Assembly: GCA_029932675.1 (NCBI GenBank) | Contig: JAOZPP010000040.1 | Span: forward strand, 1 to 26,241 | Origin: a bacterium | Lineage (GTDB): Bacteria; SM23-81; DAOVCL01 | DNA length: 26,241 bases | Reading direction: 5' to 3' | Shown here: piece by piece, positions 15,137 through 22,732 of the stretch | How positions within the stretch are numbered: position 1 is the stretch's first letter | Layout of the letters: each line of letters starts with the position of its first letter | Notes under the pieces: generated by a model | Told to the model about the DNA's origin: nothing | What the model saw: the letters and a program-made list of their open reading frames with translations, nothing else | The model's database searches: none | Translations under genes and position numbers: made by a program

Positions 15137-16462
15137 ATGCTTGTAATAAAAGAGGGGGGAGAGAAGTGGGGGTTAAGGGCAGGGGACCAAGTGCTGGAGG
15201 TAAATGGATATCCAGTGAGGGACATCCTTGACTGGATCTTCTATGCTGATTCCGAAACCATTGGTTTAAGGATCAAGGATAAATCCGGGAAATTTAAGCA
15301 AATAATAATTGAGCGTTCCTCTGACCAAGAAATGGACATCCGATTTGAGCCAATGGTCTATCGTCATTGCCCAAACAAGTGTCTCTTCTGCTTCGTCGAT
15401 CAACTTCCCGCGGGGTTGAGAAAGAACCTTTACTTTAAGGACGAGGATTACCGCCTCTCCTTCCTATTTGGAAATTACATTACCTTAACAAATCTTTCGG
15501 AAGATGATCTAAGGAGAATCATCACCCAGCGGCTGAGCCCCCTGTATATCTCCGTGCACACCACTGATGACTCCCTGAGGGGAAAGATGTTAGGAAACCC
15601 CAAGACGCCGTCTCTCCTTCCCCTGATGAGAAGACTGGTAGAGGGGGAGATAGTTCTTCATACCCAAATAGTGCTCTGCCCAGGACTAAACGATGGATTC
15701 TATCTACGGAGGACGGTTCAAGAGCTTTCCTCCCTATATCCCGGTGTAAAGTCCCTTGCCGTCGTTCCAGTAGGCTTAACTAAGTGGAGGAGAGGTCTCT
15801 ATCCCCTTCGATCGATTGAAAAGACGGACTGCCTGGAACTCATCAAGAAGGTGGAAGGTTGGCAAAGGCATTTTCGGAGGAAAATCGGCTCTGGCTTCGT
15901 TTGGCTGGCCGATGAAATCTATTTGAAAGCAGAATGGAGACCGCCTCCGTTAAGCCATTATGAAGATTTCCCCCAACTAGAGAACGGGGTAGGAATGTGG
16001 AGGCTGTTTAAGGAGAGATGGAAACGAATCAGTAACCGTTTGAAGCCAGCTACAAAAGGGGAGGTAAGGTTGACCTTAGTAACTGGTAGACTAGCCCATA
16101 AGCTGATGGGGGAGGTAATAGATGATCTTAACAAGCTCCCAAAGGTTGAGGCTAAGCTTATAGTCCTCTCAAACAGACTCTTTGGCGAAGGGGTAACTGT
16201 CTCAGGCCTCCTTAGCGGAGAAGGAATCTTGGAGGGGATAAGTGAATCTAAAATACGCAGCGATGCCCTTTTCCTTCCCCCTAACTGCCTTAACGAGGAT
16301 GGGCGGTTCCTGGACGATCTTTCTCCAAAGCAGATGGAAAAAGAGTTGAATTGTCAGATATTTTTTGGTTTGGAGGAGGGGCTTAAGGCCCTTTCTCTCT
16401 TAAGAGAAGGTCCATTAGAATATTCAAGGAAGGAACAAAATTTGTCCGGCAATGTATTATGA
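15137..16462 (+). CDS. PDZ-radical SAM protein of the DUF512 (TIGR03279) family
   Basis: 441 residues, start preceded by AAGGTAAGGG. An N-terminal PDZ-like segment (about 2-60; 'WGLRAGDQVLEVNGYPV') is followed by an iron-sulfur motif CPNKCLFCFVDQLP (C78-x3-C82-x2-C85), the CX3CX2C of radical SAM enzymes, then the family core 'YRLSFLFGNYITLTNL' and 'PLYISVHTTDD...R..MLGN', and the C-terminal DUF512 region. The reaction is unknown. The gene is often found next to der, as here: its stop overlaps the der start by four bases. The link suggests a role in ribosome assembly or rRNA/tRNA modification, but that is inference. Confidence 0.92.
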   Translation: MLVIKEGGEKWGLRAGDQVLEVNGYPVRDILDWIFYADSETIGLRIKDKSGKFKQIIIERSSDQEMDIRFEPMVYRHCPNKCLFCFVDQLPAGLRKNLYFKDEDYRLSFLFGNYITLTNLSEDDLRRIITQRLSPLYISVHTTDDSLRGKMLGNPKTPSLLPLMRRLVEGEIVLHTQIVLCPGLNDGFYLRRTVQELSSLYPGVKSLAVVPVGLTKWRRGLYPLRSIEKTDCLELIKKVEGWQRHFRRKIGSGFVWLADEIYLKAEWRPPPLSHYEDFPQLENGVGMWRLFKERWKRISNRLKPATKGEVRLTLVTGRLAHKLMGEVIDDLNKLPKVEAKLIVLSNRLFGEGVTVSGLLSGEGILEGISESKIRSDALFLPPNCLNEDGRFLDDLSPKQMEKELNCQIFFGLEEGLKALSLLREGPLEYSRKEQNLSGNVL

Positions 16463-17775
16463 CAGAGGAATATAAGCTACCCACTGTGACTATAGTGGGA
16501 AGACCAAATGTAGGCAAATCCACCCTTTTCAACCGCATATTACGCAGAAGGGTAGCCATCGTAAGCCCAGACTCGGGAATAACCAGAGACAGGAACTATT
16601 CACCCACTAATTGGGAAGGGGAAGAGTTCCTCTTGGTGGATACGGGTGGTATCATCCCCCACCCCCAGGATCAGATAGAGGCATCAGTTAGAAATCAGGC
16701 CCAGTTTGCTATTGAGGAATCCGAGGTAGTGGTCTTCCTCGTCGACAACAGAACTGGACCAACGGATTTGGACTTTCAAATCGCCAAACTCCTTTTTAAA
16801 AAGGGAGATAAGGTAATTCTGGCCGTTAATAAGGTGGACAATCCGAATGAGGAACCTGAGAGCTATCAATTTATGAAACTGGGAATGGGTGAGCCTCTTC
16901 CCGTCTCAGCGACTACCGGAAGGAACATAGCGCTCCTCTTGGATAGAATAGTAAGGAGTTTTCCCCCCAGGGGAAAGATAAGGAGGGAGGAAGAGGAACT
17001 AAGGATTGCCATCCTTGGCCGTCCCAATGTGGGGAAATCATCACTGGTAAACGCTCTCTGTGGCGAGGAGAGGGTGATAGTCGATTCTAAGCCTGGCACC
17101 ACCAGGGATGCGGTCGATACCTTACTTTACAAGGATGGTCAGACCTTTATCTTAGTGGATACCGCTGGTTTAAGGAAAAGATGGAAGGTGGCAACAGGGG
17201 TAGAATATTACAGCACCCTAAGGGCATTTCGATCCCTCCAAAGGGCGCAAGTAGCCTTGGTTCTTGTTGATGCCTACCAGGGGATAACCAGCCAAGATCT
17301 GAAGATATTTTCTCTGGTGGCCTCTTCCTACAAGGGCTTGATAGTTGTAGCTAACAAATGGGATCTGGTGAGCGGAAGAGGTAAGGACGATTTCGAGCTT
17401 CATCTGCGGGAAAGAGCCCCTGGGGTTGCCTTTGCCCCATTGGTATTCACCTCGGCGACAAAAGGAATAGGGGTTACGGAATGTCTGGACTGGGCGAAAA
17501 GGGTGCAGGAGAACAGGAGGAGGAAGTTGGCCACCGGGTTCCTAAACAGAAGACTGAAGGAGTGGGTAAGGACAAATCCCCCTCCATCCCACAAGGGGAA
17601 AGAGGTTAAGCTCCTTTATCTCGTTCAGACGGACTTAGAGCCACCATCTTTTACCTTCTTTTGTAACTACCCGCAGGCTATAGGCAAAAACTACATCACC
17701 TATCTAAATCACCAAATAAGAAAGGACTTTGACTTTCAGGGAACTCCTATAAGGCTAAAGTTTCGTCATAAATAG
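16459..17775 (+). CDS. der: GTPase Der (EngA), ribosome assembly
   Basis: 438 residues, normal for Der, the only bacterial family with two G domains in tandem. Domain 1 has GRPNVGKST (14-22), DTGG and NKVD; domain 2 has GRPNVGKSS, 'DTAGLRK' and NKWD. A C-terminal KH-like domain follows, with 'YPQAIGKNYITYLNHQIRK' and the family ending 'GTPIRLKFR'. Der helps the 50S subunit mature. Translation is coupled to the upstream gene by an ATGA overlap, and plsY begins one base after its stop. Confidence 0.98.
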   Translation: MTEEYKLPTVTIVGRPNVGKSTLFNRILRRRVAIVSPDSGITRDRNYSPTNWEGEEFLLVDTGGIIPHPQDQIEASVRNQAQFAIEESEVVVFLVDNRTGPTDLDFQIAKLLFKKGDKVILAVNKVDNPNEEPESYQFMKLGMGEPLPVSATTGRNIALLLDRIVRSFPPRGKIRREEEELRIAILGRPNVGKSSLVNALCGEERVIVDSKPGTTRDAVDTLLYKDGQTFILVDTAGLRKRWKVATGVEYYSTLRAFRSLQRAQVALVLVDAYQGITSQDLKIFSLVASSYKGLIVVANKWDLVSGRGKDDFELHLRERAPGVAFAPLVFTSATKGIGVTECLDWAKRVQENRRRKLATGFLNRRLKEWVRTNPPPSHKGKEVKLLYLVQTDLEPPSFTFFCNYPQAIGKNYITYLNHQIRKDFDFQGTPIRLKFRHK

Positions 17776-17776
17776 A

Positions 17777-18412
17777 ATGATTAACCTCCTTTTGTCCTTG
17801 ATACTCAGCTATTTGATTGGATCTATCCCTACCAGTGTCTGGGTAAGCAGGCTGGCTCGCGGGATTGACCTAAGAAACTACGGAAGCGGCAATGCAGGAT
17901 TTACCAACGCCTATAGGGTCTTAGGCCTTAAGTATGCCCTTCTGGTTCTGGTCGTTGATATCTTTAAGGGCACGGCTTCCGTCCTTTGGTTGTGGAGGTT
18001 CCCCCATTATTCTGGGCTTCTCCCCCCGGAACTTTTGCCCATATTAGCCGGCCTCTTCGCCATATTAGGCCATATCTTCCCCATCTTTGCTGGTTTTAAA
18101 GGCGGAAAGGGGATAAATACAACATTTGGGGTCTTCTTAGGTCTCGCCCCATTGCCCACCCTCTTTGCCCTCTCGATCTTCCTTGGCTTCCTCTCCTTCA
18201 CCAGGTACGTATCCCTAAGTTCACTCTCTGCTTCCTTCTCCCTCCCCTTAATCCTGGCCCTAAAACATTTTATATTTGACTTGAAAACTAATCCATATCT
18301 TTTTATTTTATCATTGGTTGTCCTTTTGATAGTTCTGATAACCCATAGATCAAACATTCGAAGGTTACTGGCAGGGAAAGAGCGGAAAATAGGGGAAAAG
18401 GTAAAACTATGA
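17777..18412 (+). CDS. plsY: Glycerol-3-phosphate acyltransferase PlsY
   Basis: 211 residues, hydrophobic with about five membrane helices. It carries the conserved PlsY loops 'LIGSIPTSVWVSRL', 'RNYGSGNAGFTNAYRVLG' and 'GHIFPIFAGFKGGKG'. The usual GATN is GFTN here. PlsY moves the acyl group from acyl-phosphate to glycerol-3-phosphate, the first step of phospholipid synthesis. It is followed by gpsA, which makes the glycerol-3-phosphate, with an ATGA overlap, so substrate supply and use are coupled. No strong Shine-Dalgarno; probably translationally coupled to der. Confidence 0.96.
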   Translation: MINLLLSLILSYLIGSIPTSVWVSRLARGIDLRNYGSGNAGFTNAYRVLGLKYALLVLVVDIFKGTASVLWLWRFPHYSGLLPPELLPILAGLFAILGHIFPIFAGFKGGKGINTTFGVFLGLAPLPTLFALSIFLGFLSFTRYVSLSSLSASFSLPLILALKHFIFDLKTNPYLFILSLVVLLIVLITHRSNIRRLLAGKERKIGEKVKL

Positions 18413-19413
18413 GGGGAGTAGCCATCTTAGGCGCGGGAAGTTGGGGATTAGCTCTCTCCCTCCTCTTGAACCATAAAGGTTTACATGTAGGGGTTTGGGA
18501 GTCAGACCCCAATGCCTCAGCCCTTTTGGCAAAGGAGAGAGAGCGCGCGGAGAAGCTCCCTGGAGTGAAGATACCACCAGAGGTAGAAATCAACTCCTCC
18601 TTAAAGAAAATTATCGAGGGTAAGGAATACATTGTATTTGCCCTTCCCTCCCATTGTCTGCGGGATGTTGCTCGCAAGTTGAAAGGATTACTTCCTCCCG
18701 GACCTATACTTATCAGCGGAACTAAGGGGATAGAGAACGAAAGCCTGATGACGATGTCCCAGATTTTAGAGGATGAGCTGAGAGTCCCCTCAAAAAGGAT
18801 CGCCGTTCTCTCTGGCCCCAGTCATGCTGAAGAAGTAGCCAGAGGCATACCTACTACTGTGGTCTCCGCTTCCCAGAGTCTGGCTACTGCTCAAAAGGTG
18901 CAGGAGTTGTTCTTCACCCCCAACTTTCGAGTTTACACCAACCCAGATGTTTTGGGGGTAGAGTTAGGGGGCGCACTGAAGAATATAATCGCTATTGCTA
19001 CAGGTATCTGCGATGGGTTGGGGTTGGGGGATAACACAAAGGGAGCACTCTTGACCAGAGGATTGGCTGAAATGGTCAGGTTAGGGAAAAGGATGGGAGC
19101 CAATCCGGTTACCTTCTCCGGACTTTCCGGCGTTGGGGATTTAATCACCACCTGCACCAGTAGGTTCAGCCGTAACCGATTCGTTGGAGAAAAAATTGGG
19201 AAGGGGGAAAAGCTAAACGAGATACTGGGTGAGATGACTATGGTAGCTGAAGGGGTAAAAACAACCGGTTCAGCCTATAATCTGAGCCATAAGTATGGGG
19301 TGGAGATGCCCATAACCGAGCAAATGTACGAAGTTCTCTTCAAAGGCAAGGAGCCCAAGGTAGCCTTACTTGAACTGATGAGTAGAGAACCAAAGGCCGA
19401 GATCTGGGATTAA
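18409..19413 (+). CDS. gpsA: NAD(P)H-dependent glycerol-3-phosphate dehydrogenase
   Basis: 334 residues. Nucleotide-binding motif GAGSWGLAL near the N-terminus, 'SGTKGIE', 'LSGPSHAEEVARG', catalytic region 'GALKNIIAIATGICDGL' containing the conserved Lys, and 'GLSGVGDLITTCTSRFSRNRFVG' are all typical. The enzyme reduces dihydroxyacetone phosphate to sn-glycerol-3-phosphate for phospholipid synthesis in the cytoplasm. It overlaps plsY by four bases and is followed 13 bp later by a merR-like gene. No unusual features. Confidence 0.98.
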   Translation: MRGVAILGAGSWGLALSLLLNHKGLHVGVWESDPNASALLAKERERAEKLPGVKIPPEVEINSSLKKIIEGKEYIVFALPSHCLRDVARKLKGLLPPGPILISGTKGIENESLMTMSQILEDELRVPSKRIAVLSGPSHAEEVARGIPTTVVSASQSLATAQKVQELFFTPNFRVYTNPDVLGVELGGALKNIIAIATGICDGLGLGDNTKGALLTRGLAEMVRLGKRMGANPVTFSGLSGVGDLITTCTSRFSRNRFVGEKIGKGEKLNEILGEMTMVAEGVKTTGSAYNLSHKYGVEMPITEQMYEVLFKGKEPKVALLELMSREPKAEIWD

Positions 19414-19426
19414 GAAAGGAGGTAAG

Positions 19427-19792
19427 TTGCCCAAAGTAAAAAAACTATATCATTCCATCAAGGAAGCAAGCAAACTTGTAGGGGTGGAACAGTATGTCCT
19501 CAGATATTGGGAGAGCGAATTCCCCCAGCTCAAACCAAAAAGGACCAAAGGAGGAAACAGATCCTATACTTCCAAGGACATCAAACTCCTCCTCCTGATC
19601 AAGAAGTTACTTTACGAGGACGGCTATACAATCGAAGGAGCCAGGAAGAAATTACGGAGCCTTAGACCAACCCCCCAAGTGGAGATAGATTTTGAAGGCC
19701 TAAGGGCCAAAAACCTGCTTTTAGAGGTGAAGAGGGACCTGGAGGAGATTGTGAAACTGTTGGAAGAGGGCAAAGAATCGGATGCCGAATGA
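19427..19792 (+). CDS. MerR-family DNA-binding regulator
   Basis: 121 residues from a TTG start at 19427 behind AAAGGAGGT. The N-terminal winged helix-turn-helix is of the MerR type: 'YHSIKEASKLVGVEQYVLRYWESEFPQLKPKR', then 'GGNRSYTSKDIKLLLLIKKLLYEDGYTIEGARKKL' (about 8-85). A short charged helical tail (about 92-118) could dimerise. No metal-binding Cys or ligand domain follows, so the inducer is unknown. This compact type is common as a housekeeping gene in related phyla, here last in the der-plsY-gpsA operon. Confidence 0.9.
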   Translation: MPKVKKLYHSIKEASKLVGVEQYVLRYWESEFPQLKPKRTKGGNRSYTSKDIKLLLLIKKLLYEDGYTIEGARKKLRSLRPTPQVEIDFEGLRAKNLLLEVKRDLEEIVKLLEEGKESDAE

Positions 19793-19876
19793 AGCAAAAT
19801 ACAAATCCGGGGGATAAGGCAATTTTAATGGAAGATCTCCCTCCCGTTTAAAAGGGGTCCAATAAATCGTTTTCAT

Positions 19877-19905
19877 TTGACTTTTAGTGAGTTTTTTGTT
19901 ATCTT
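19877..19905 (+). promoter_or_regulatory. Sigma-70-type promoter of the intergenic unit
   Basis: TTGACT (19877-19882), 17-bp spacer, TATCTT (19900-19905). It is followed at once by GTGTCAA (19907-19913), the same heptamer as the -10 part of the ECF elements. An imperfect upstream partner, GTGAGTTTTT, lies one base too close, so that match may be chance. Confidence 0.6.
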
Positions 19906-19911
19906 TGTGTC

Positions 19912-20200
19912 AAATGAAGAGCTTATCTCAATAATATACACACTGGTCCGGCCTATTCACCAACGAGTTTGCTTACCTTATCCGAGAAATTAGAATTGGG
20001 GGACACCTTATCCCTGAAAAACTGGGTGTAGAGTCATTTTCCTTTGGCGTAGATGCAGGGGTTCCCTGTAGTCTATCGGAGATAAAAGGTAACTTGGTAG
20101 CTTCACTGAATAGCCCGGGAGAGGAGGGGCATACTGTAACTAACGAAAATAATTGCTAAACTTTAACCTAATCCACGGACCACCTCCGTGGATTTTTTGC
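19912..20200 (+). ncRNA. Candidate RNA or attenuated leader between merR and ABC-F genes
   Basis: A unit of about 285 nt bounded by a promoter at 19877-19905 and an intrinsic terminator at 20170-20198. It holds an internal hairpin (TAGA..CAGGG, loop GTT, CCCTG..TCTA, 20050-20075) and a 30-bp-period direct repeat ACCTTATCC (19975 and 20005). One frame is open for 73 codons up to a TAA ending at about 20158 but has no start; an ATG at 19914 reads six codons and meets TAA. It could be a free-standing small RNA, the regulated leader of the ABC-F gene, or a decayed small gene. It matches no RNA family that I recognise. Confidence 0.45.
20170..20198 (+). terminator. Intrinsic terminator directly before the ABC-F start codon
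   Basis: AATCCACGG (20170-20178) pairs with CCGTGGATT (20186-20194) around a seven-base loop, and the T-run continues to 20198. The ABC-F ATG is at 20202, and no separate Shine-Dalgarno fits between. This arrangement would either end the upstream RNA or act as an attenuator for ABC-F. Confidence 0.85.
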
Positions 20201-20201
20201 T

Positions 20202-21890
20202 ATGTTTAATATCCAAATCAAAGCTATTAGCTATGGGTTTGAAGGACAGCCGGAGTCCATCTTTGAGAATGTCTCCTTCGAGGTCAGCGGAAGAGAGAAG
20301 GTAGGCCTAATCGGTCCCAACGGTTCTGGCAAGACAACCCTTCTGCGGATAGTATATGGGGAGGTCTTACCCCTCAAAGGCCAGATAATCAGGCCAAGGG
20401 AAGGAACCTCCCTTGGGTTTCTCAGACAGAACCCTATCCAATCCTCTCCCTTAACCCTTTTGGATGAGGTAAAAGGCGCTTTCCCCAGGTTGCTCTTTTT
20501 GAAAAAGGAGATGGAAGCCCTGGAAGGTTCCGCCAGGACTTCGTCATCTGCCTTGAGAAGATATGGGCAACTACAGGAGGAATTTGAAGCCCTGGATGGT
20601 TACCTCTTAGAGAACAGGGTTCAGACTATTCTCTATGGGTTAGGCTTCGAGGCAGTGGATCTAAATACTCCCTATAACCTGTTGAGTAGCGGCCAAAAAA
20701 GCAAGGCGCAACTTGCCAAACTCCTACTGAAAGAACCGGAACTTCTCCTTCTGGATGAGCCCACTAACCACCTGGATATTAAAGCTTTGGAGTGGTTAGA
20801 GGAGGGGCTGTCCTCATATAAGAAAGCAGTTTTGGTTGTATCCCATGATAGGTTCTTCCTCGACCGGGTGGTGGACAAGATCCTGGAGCTCAAGAGAAGA
20901 TCTCTAAAAATCTATTCGGGTAATTATTCTTTCTACCAAAGGGAGAAAGAGATCGAAGAGAAGAGGGCCTGGGAAGAGTATGAACAACAAAGGAGAAAGG
21001 TGAAGAAGATGAGGAGGGAAGCCCTACAGAGGAAGGTATGGGCAAAGAGAAGGGAGAAAGATAGAATCGGAGGAGGGGGAGCTAAGGGTTATATTACCCA
21101 CCGGGCAGCTAAAATGGCCAAGAGGGCAAAGGCCGTGGAGAAAAGAATGGAACATATACTCCGAAAGGAAAAGGTGGAGAAACCATGGATGGAGAAGAGG
21201 ATCAAGATCGATTTTGACCTCCCCCAACCGAGCGGTGACCTGATTTGTGAGGTTGAAGATTTAACTAAATCTTATGGGGATAAGAGGCTCTTCTCTGGTC
21301 TCAACTTCTCATTACAGAAGGGGGAAAATTTAGCCATCATTGGTCCCAACGGCTCAGGTAAAACAACCCTCTTTAAGCTCATCCTCGGCATAGAGGTTGC
21401 CGACAAGGGCAAGATAAAATTAGGGAATAGGGTGAGAATCGGTTACTACCCCCAGGAGAGGGAAATCCTTCACCCGGAAAATACCGTCCTCCAAGAGGTC
21501 TTAAGAGACGGGGTCGATGAAACCTTCGCTCGGACTGTCCTCGGATGCCTAAAGTTCAGAAAGAATAGGGTCTATGAAAGGGTTGGGGAACTCAGCTTAG
21601 GCGAGATGGGGAAGGTAATCATAGCCAGGCTTCTCCTCTCCCGCTGCAACTTGCTTATCTTAGATGAACCTACCAATCATCTGGACATAGAGGCTAGGAT
21701 AGCAGTGGAGGAGGCCCTCCTCCAATTTCCTGGGACTATACTCTTTACCTCCCATGACAGATACTTCTTAAGAAAGCTCTCCCAAAGGATAATTGAAATT
21801 GCGGGGGGAATTATCCATTACTATGAGGGGGGATGGGATTATTACTGGGAGAAAAGGAGAGCTACTCAAGGTAGCAAGATTCCTCAGTAG
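20202..21890 (+). CDS. ABC-F family ATPase (ribosome-associated type)
   Basis: 562 residues with two ABC ATPase domains and no membrane segments, the ABC-F layout. Domain 1 has Walker A GPNGSGKT (38-45), signature LSSGQ (161-165) and Walker B LLLLDEP (181-187). Domain 2 has GPNGSGKT (381-388), signature LSLGE (464-468) and LLILDEP (484-490). A long basic interdomain linker (about 245-330) with many Lys/Arg fits a P-site tRNA interaction motif. ABC-F proteins act on the ribosome, rescuing stalled complexes or protecting it from antibiotics. Housekeeping and resistance types cannot be told apart here. A terminator hairpin ends four bases before the start codon and no Shine-Dalgarno is visible, which hints at leader control. 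A later start would cut into the first nucleotide-binding strand. Confidence 0.93.
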   Translation: MFNIQIKAISYGFEGQPESIFENVSFEVSGREKVGLIGPNGSGKTTLLRIVYGEVLPLKGQIIRPREGTSLGFLRQNPIQSSPLTLLDEVKGAFPRLLFLKKEMEALEGSARTSSSALRRYGQLQEEFEALDGYLLENRVQTILYGLGFEAVDLNTPYNLLSSGQKSKAQLAKLLLKEPELLLLDEPTNHLDIKALEWLEEGLSSYKKAVLVVSHDRFFLDRVVDKILELKRRSLKIYSGNYSFYQREKEIEEKRAWEEYEQQRRKVKKMRREALQRKVWAKRREKDRIGGGGAKGYITHRAAKMAKRAKAVEKRMEHILRKEKVEKPWMEKRIKIDFDLPQPSGDLICEVEDLTKSYGDKRLFSGLNFSLQKGENLAIIGPNGSGKTTLFKLILGIEVADKGKIKLGNRVRIGYYPQEREILHPENTVLQEVLRDGVDETFARTVLGCLKFRKNRVYERVGELSLGEMGKVIIARLLLSRCNLLILDEPTNHLDIEARIAVEEALLQFPGTILFTSHDRYFLRKLSQRIIEIAGGIIHYYEGGWDYYWEKRRATQGSKIPQ

Positions 21891-22180
21891 GAACTGTGAA
21901 AGAGTCTAAGTGCCTTTGAAAGCCAGGGGTTTGTGACCCTGCCGCCAAGCTGGAATTCAATGCGGCTTGAGGATGTTACCGCCTTGGGTCATTTGTGCTG
22001 TTGCGAATCCTTGCACGAAAATAGCAGAAGATACGGAGAGGCCTCTCCCCCACTGATATCCGACGGACAGCATCCGGTCTCTCCCTACATAAGGTTATGC
22101 CAATCGGCTATCAGTTTTGTTTAAGCTAAGTGTCCCCCTTCCAAAAACTTATACCGCAAATGGCTTCTCTAAAATAGAGC
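21891..22180 (+). other. Gene-free stretch after the ABC-F gene
   Basis: 290 bp without a supported gene. A 63-codon open frame (21933-22124) has no Shine-Dalgarno and a composition unlike a protein. A short hairpin CAGGG/CCCTG occurs at about 21925-21942 but has no T-run. No clear terminator for the ABC-F gene was found. Confidence 0.4.
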
Positions 22181-22209
22181 TTGACAAAGGATAGGTTTTG
22201 CTTTATATT
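22181..22209 (+). promoter_or_regulatory. Strong sigma-70-type promoter of the small protein-TPR regulator operon
   Basis: TTGACA (22181-22186), 17 bp, TATATT (22204-22209). It drives an RNA with a leader of about 178 nt. Confidence 0.75.
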
Positions 22210-22215
22210 TGATAT

Positions 22216-22393
22216 TGAATTCAGGGCTACCACTCCACTTGCCGTCAGATTTGGGGATCTGACGGCTCGGTGAAAACTCTGAGGGAACAGAACCCGGAGT
22301 TGCTAACCTTATCGGTGCAACCAACAAAGTTTTTTCATTCTTAATTTTTAATTCTTCATTCATAATTCTCTCCACATTGTGAGGTGAGATAAA
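22216..22393 (+). other. Structured leader with competing hairpins
   Basis: Hairpin 1 is perfect: GCCGTCAGAT/ATCTGACGGC (22241-22250/22257-22266). Hairpin 2 pairs AACTC (22275-22279) with GAGTT (22297-22301) and GGG with CCC inside. Hairpin 3 pairs GTTGC (22299-22303) with GCAAC (22317-22321) and is followed by TTTTTT at 22330-22335. Hairpins 2 and 3 share bases, so they exclude each other, as in an attenuator. No known riboswitch consensus is recognised. The last 50 nt are AT-rich and lead to a GAGGTGA Shine-Dalgarno. Confidence 0.45.
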
Positions 22394-22720
22394 ATGATTA
22401 GAAAGTTGTGGGTTGGCCTGCTGGTTTTGGTGATTGTAGTCGGCTTGGCTTCCAGCTTCTGGTTAAAGCCAGCACAGGCCAACACCGGGGATGAGCGTCG
22501 GGTAATGCTCTGCGCCGCCGAGCCGTGGGATGATGATTTCCCTGGGGCGAATAACCCTTCTCCTCCTGATACTTCAGGACTAAGCCCCACTGGGACTCAG
22601 GTCAAGATGCAAAATGCTCAACAGAGTTCTCCCCCTAAGAAGGCTGATTCCAGAGCCAGGAACTTTTTCCACCGCATCCTTCATACCCTCTGGGGAATGA
22701 TCTTCCCCGAATCATTCTGA
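22394..22720 (+). CDS. Small exported protein of unknown function
   Basis: 108 residues, start supported by GAGGTGA seven bases upstream. A clear signal peptide (about 1-29; MIRKLWVGLLVLVIVVGLAS...) ends at PAQA, giving a mature protein of about 79 residues. The middle is rich in Pro, Ser and Gly and looks disordered; the C-terminus (about 87-108; FFHRILHTLWGMIFPESF) is an aromatic, amphipathic helix. Two tryptophan-containing short motifs and one Cys are present. I recognise no family. It is 12 bp upstream of the TPR regulator, after a shared promoter and leader, so the two are almost surely cotranscribed. A peptide-signal role is possible but unproven. Confidence 0.75.
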   Translation: MIRKLWVGLLVLVIVVGLASSFWLKPAQANTGDERRVMLCAAEPWDDDFPGANNPSPPDTSGLSPTGTQVKMQNAQQSSPPKKADSRARNFFHRILHTLWGMIFPESF

Positions 22721-22732
22721 GAGGAGCCCAAG

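Noticed and set aside
19912-20198. tmRNA, 6S or SRP RNA identity for the intergenic unit
   Set aside because: No tRNA-like ends or Ala-rich tag, no open-bubble 6S fold and no SRP GNAR/GGAA loop could be found by eye.
21933-22124. 63-codon open frame after the ABC-F gene
   Set aside because: No Shine-Dalgarno, no recognisable composition or motif; likely chance.
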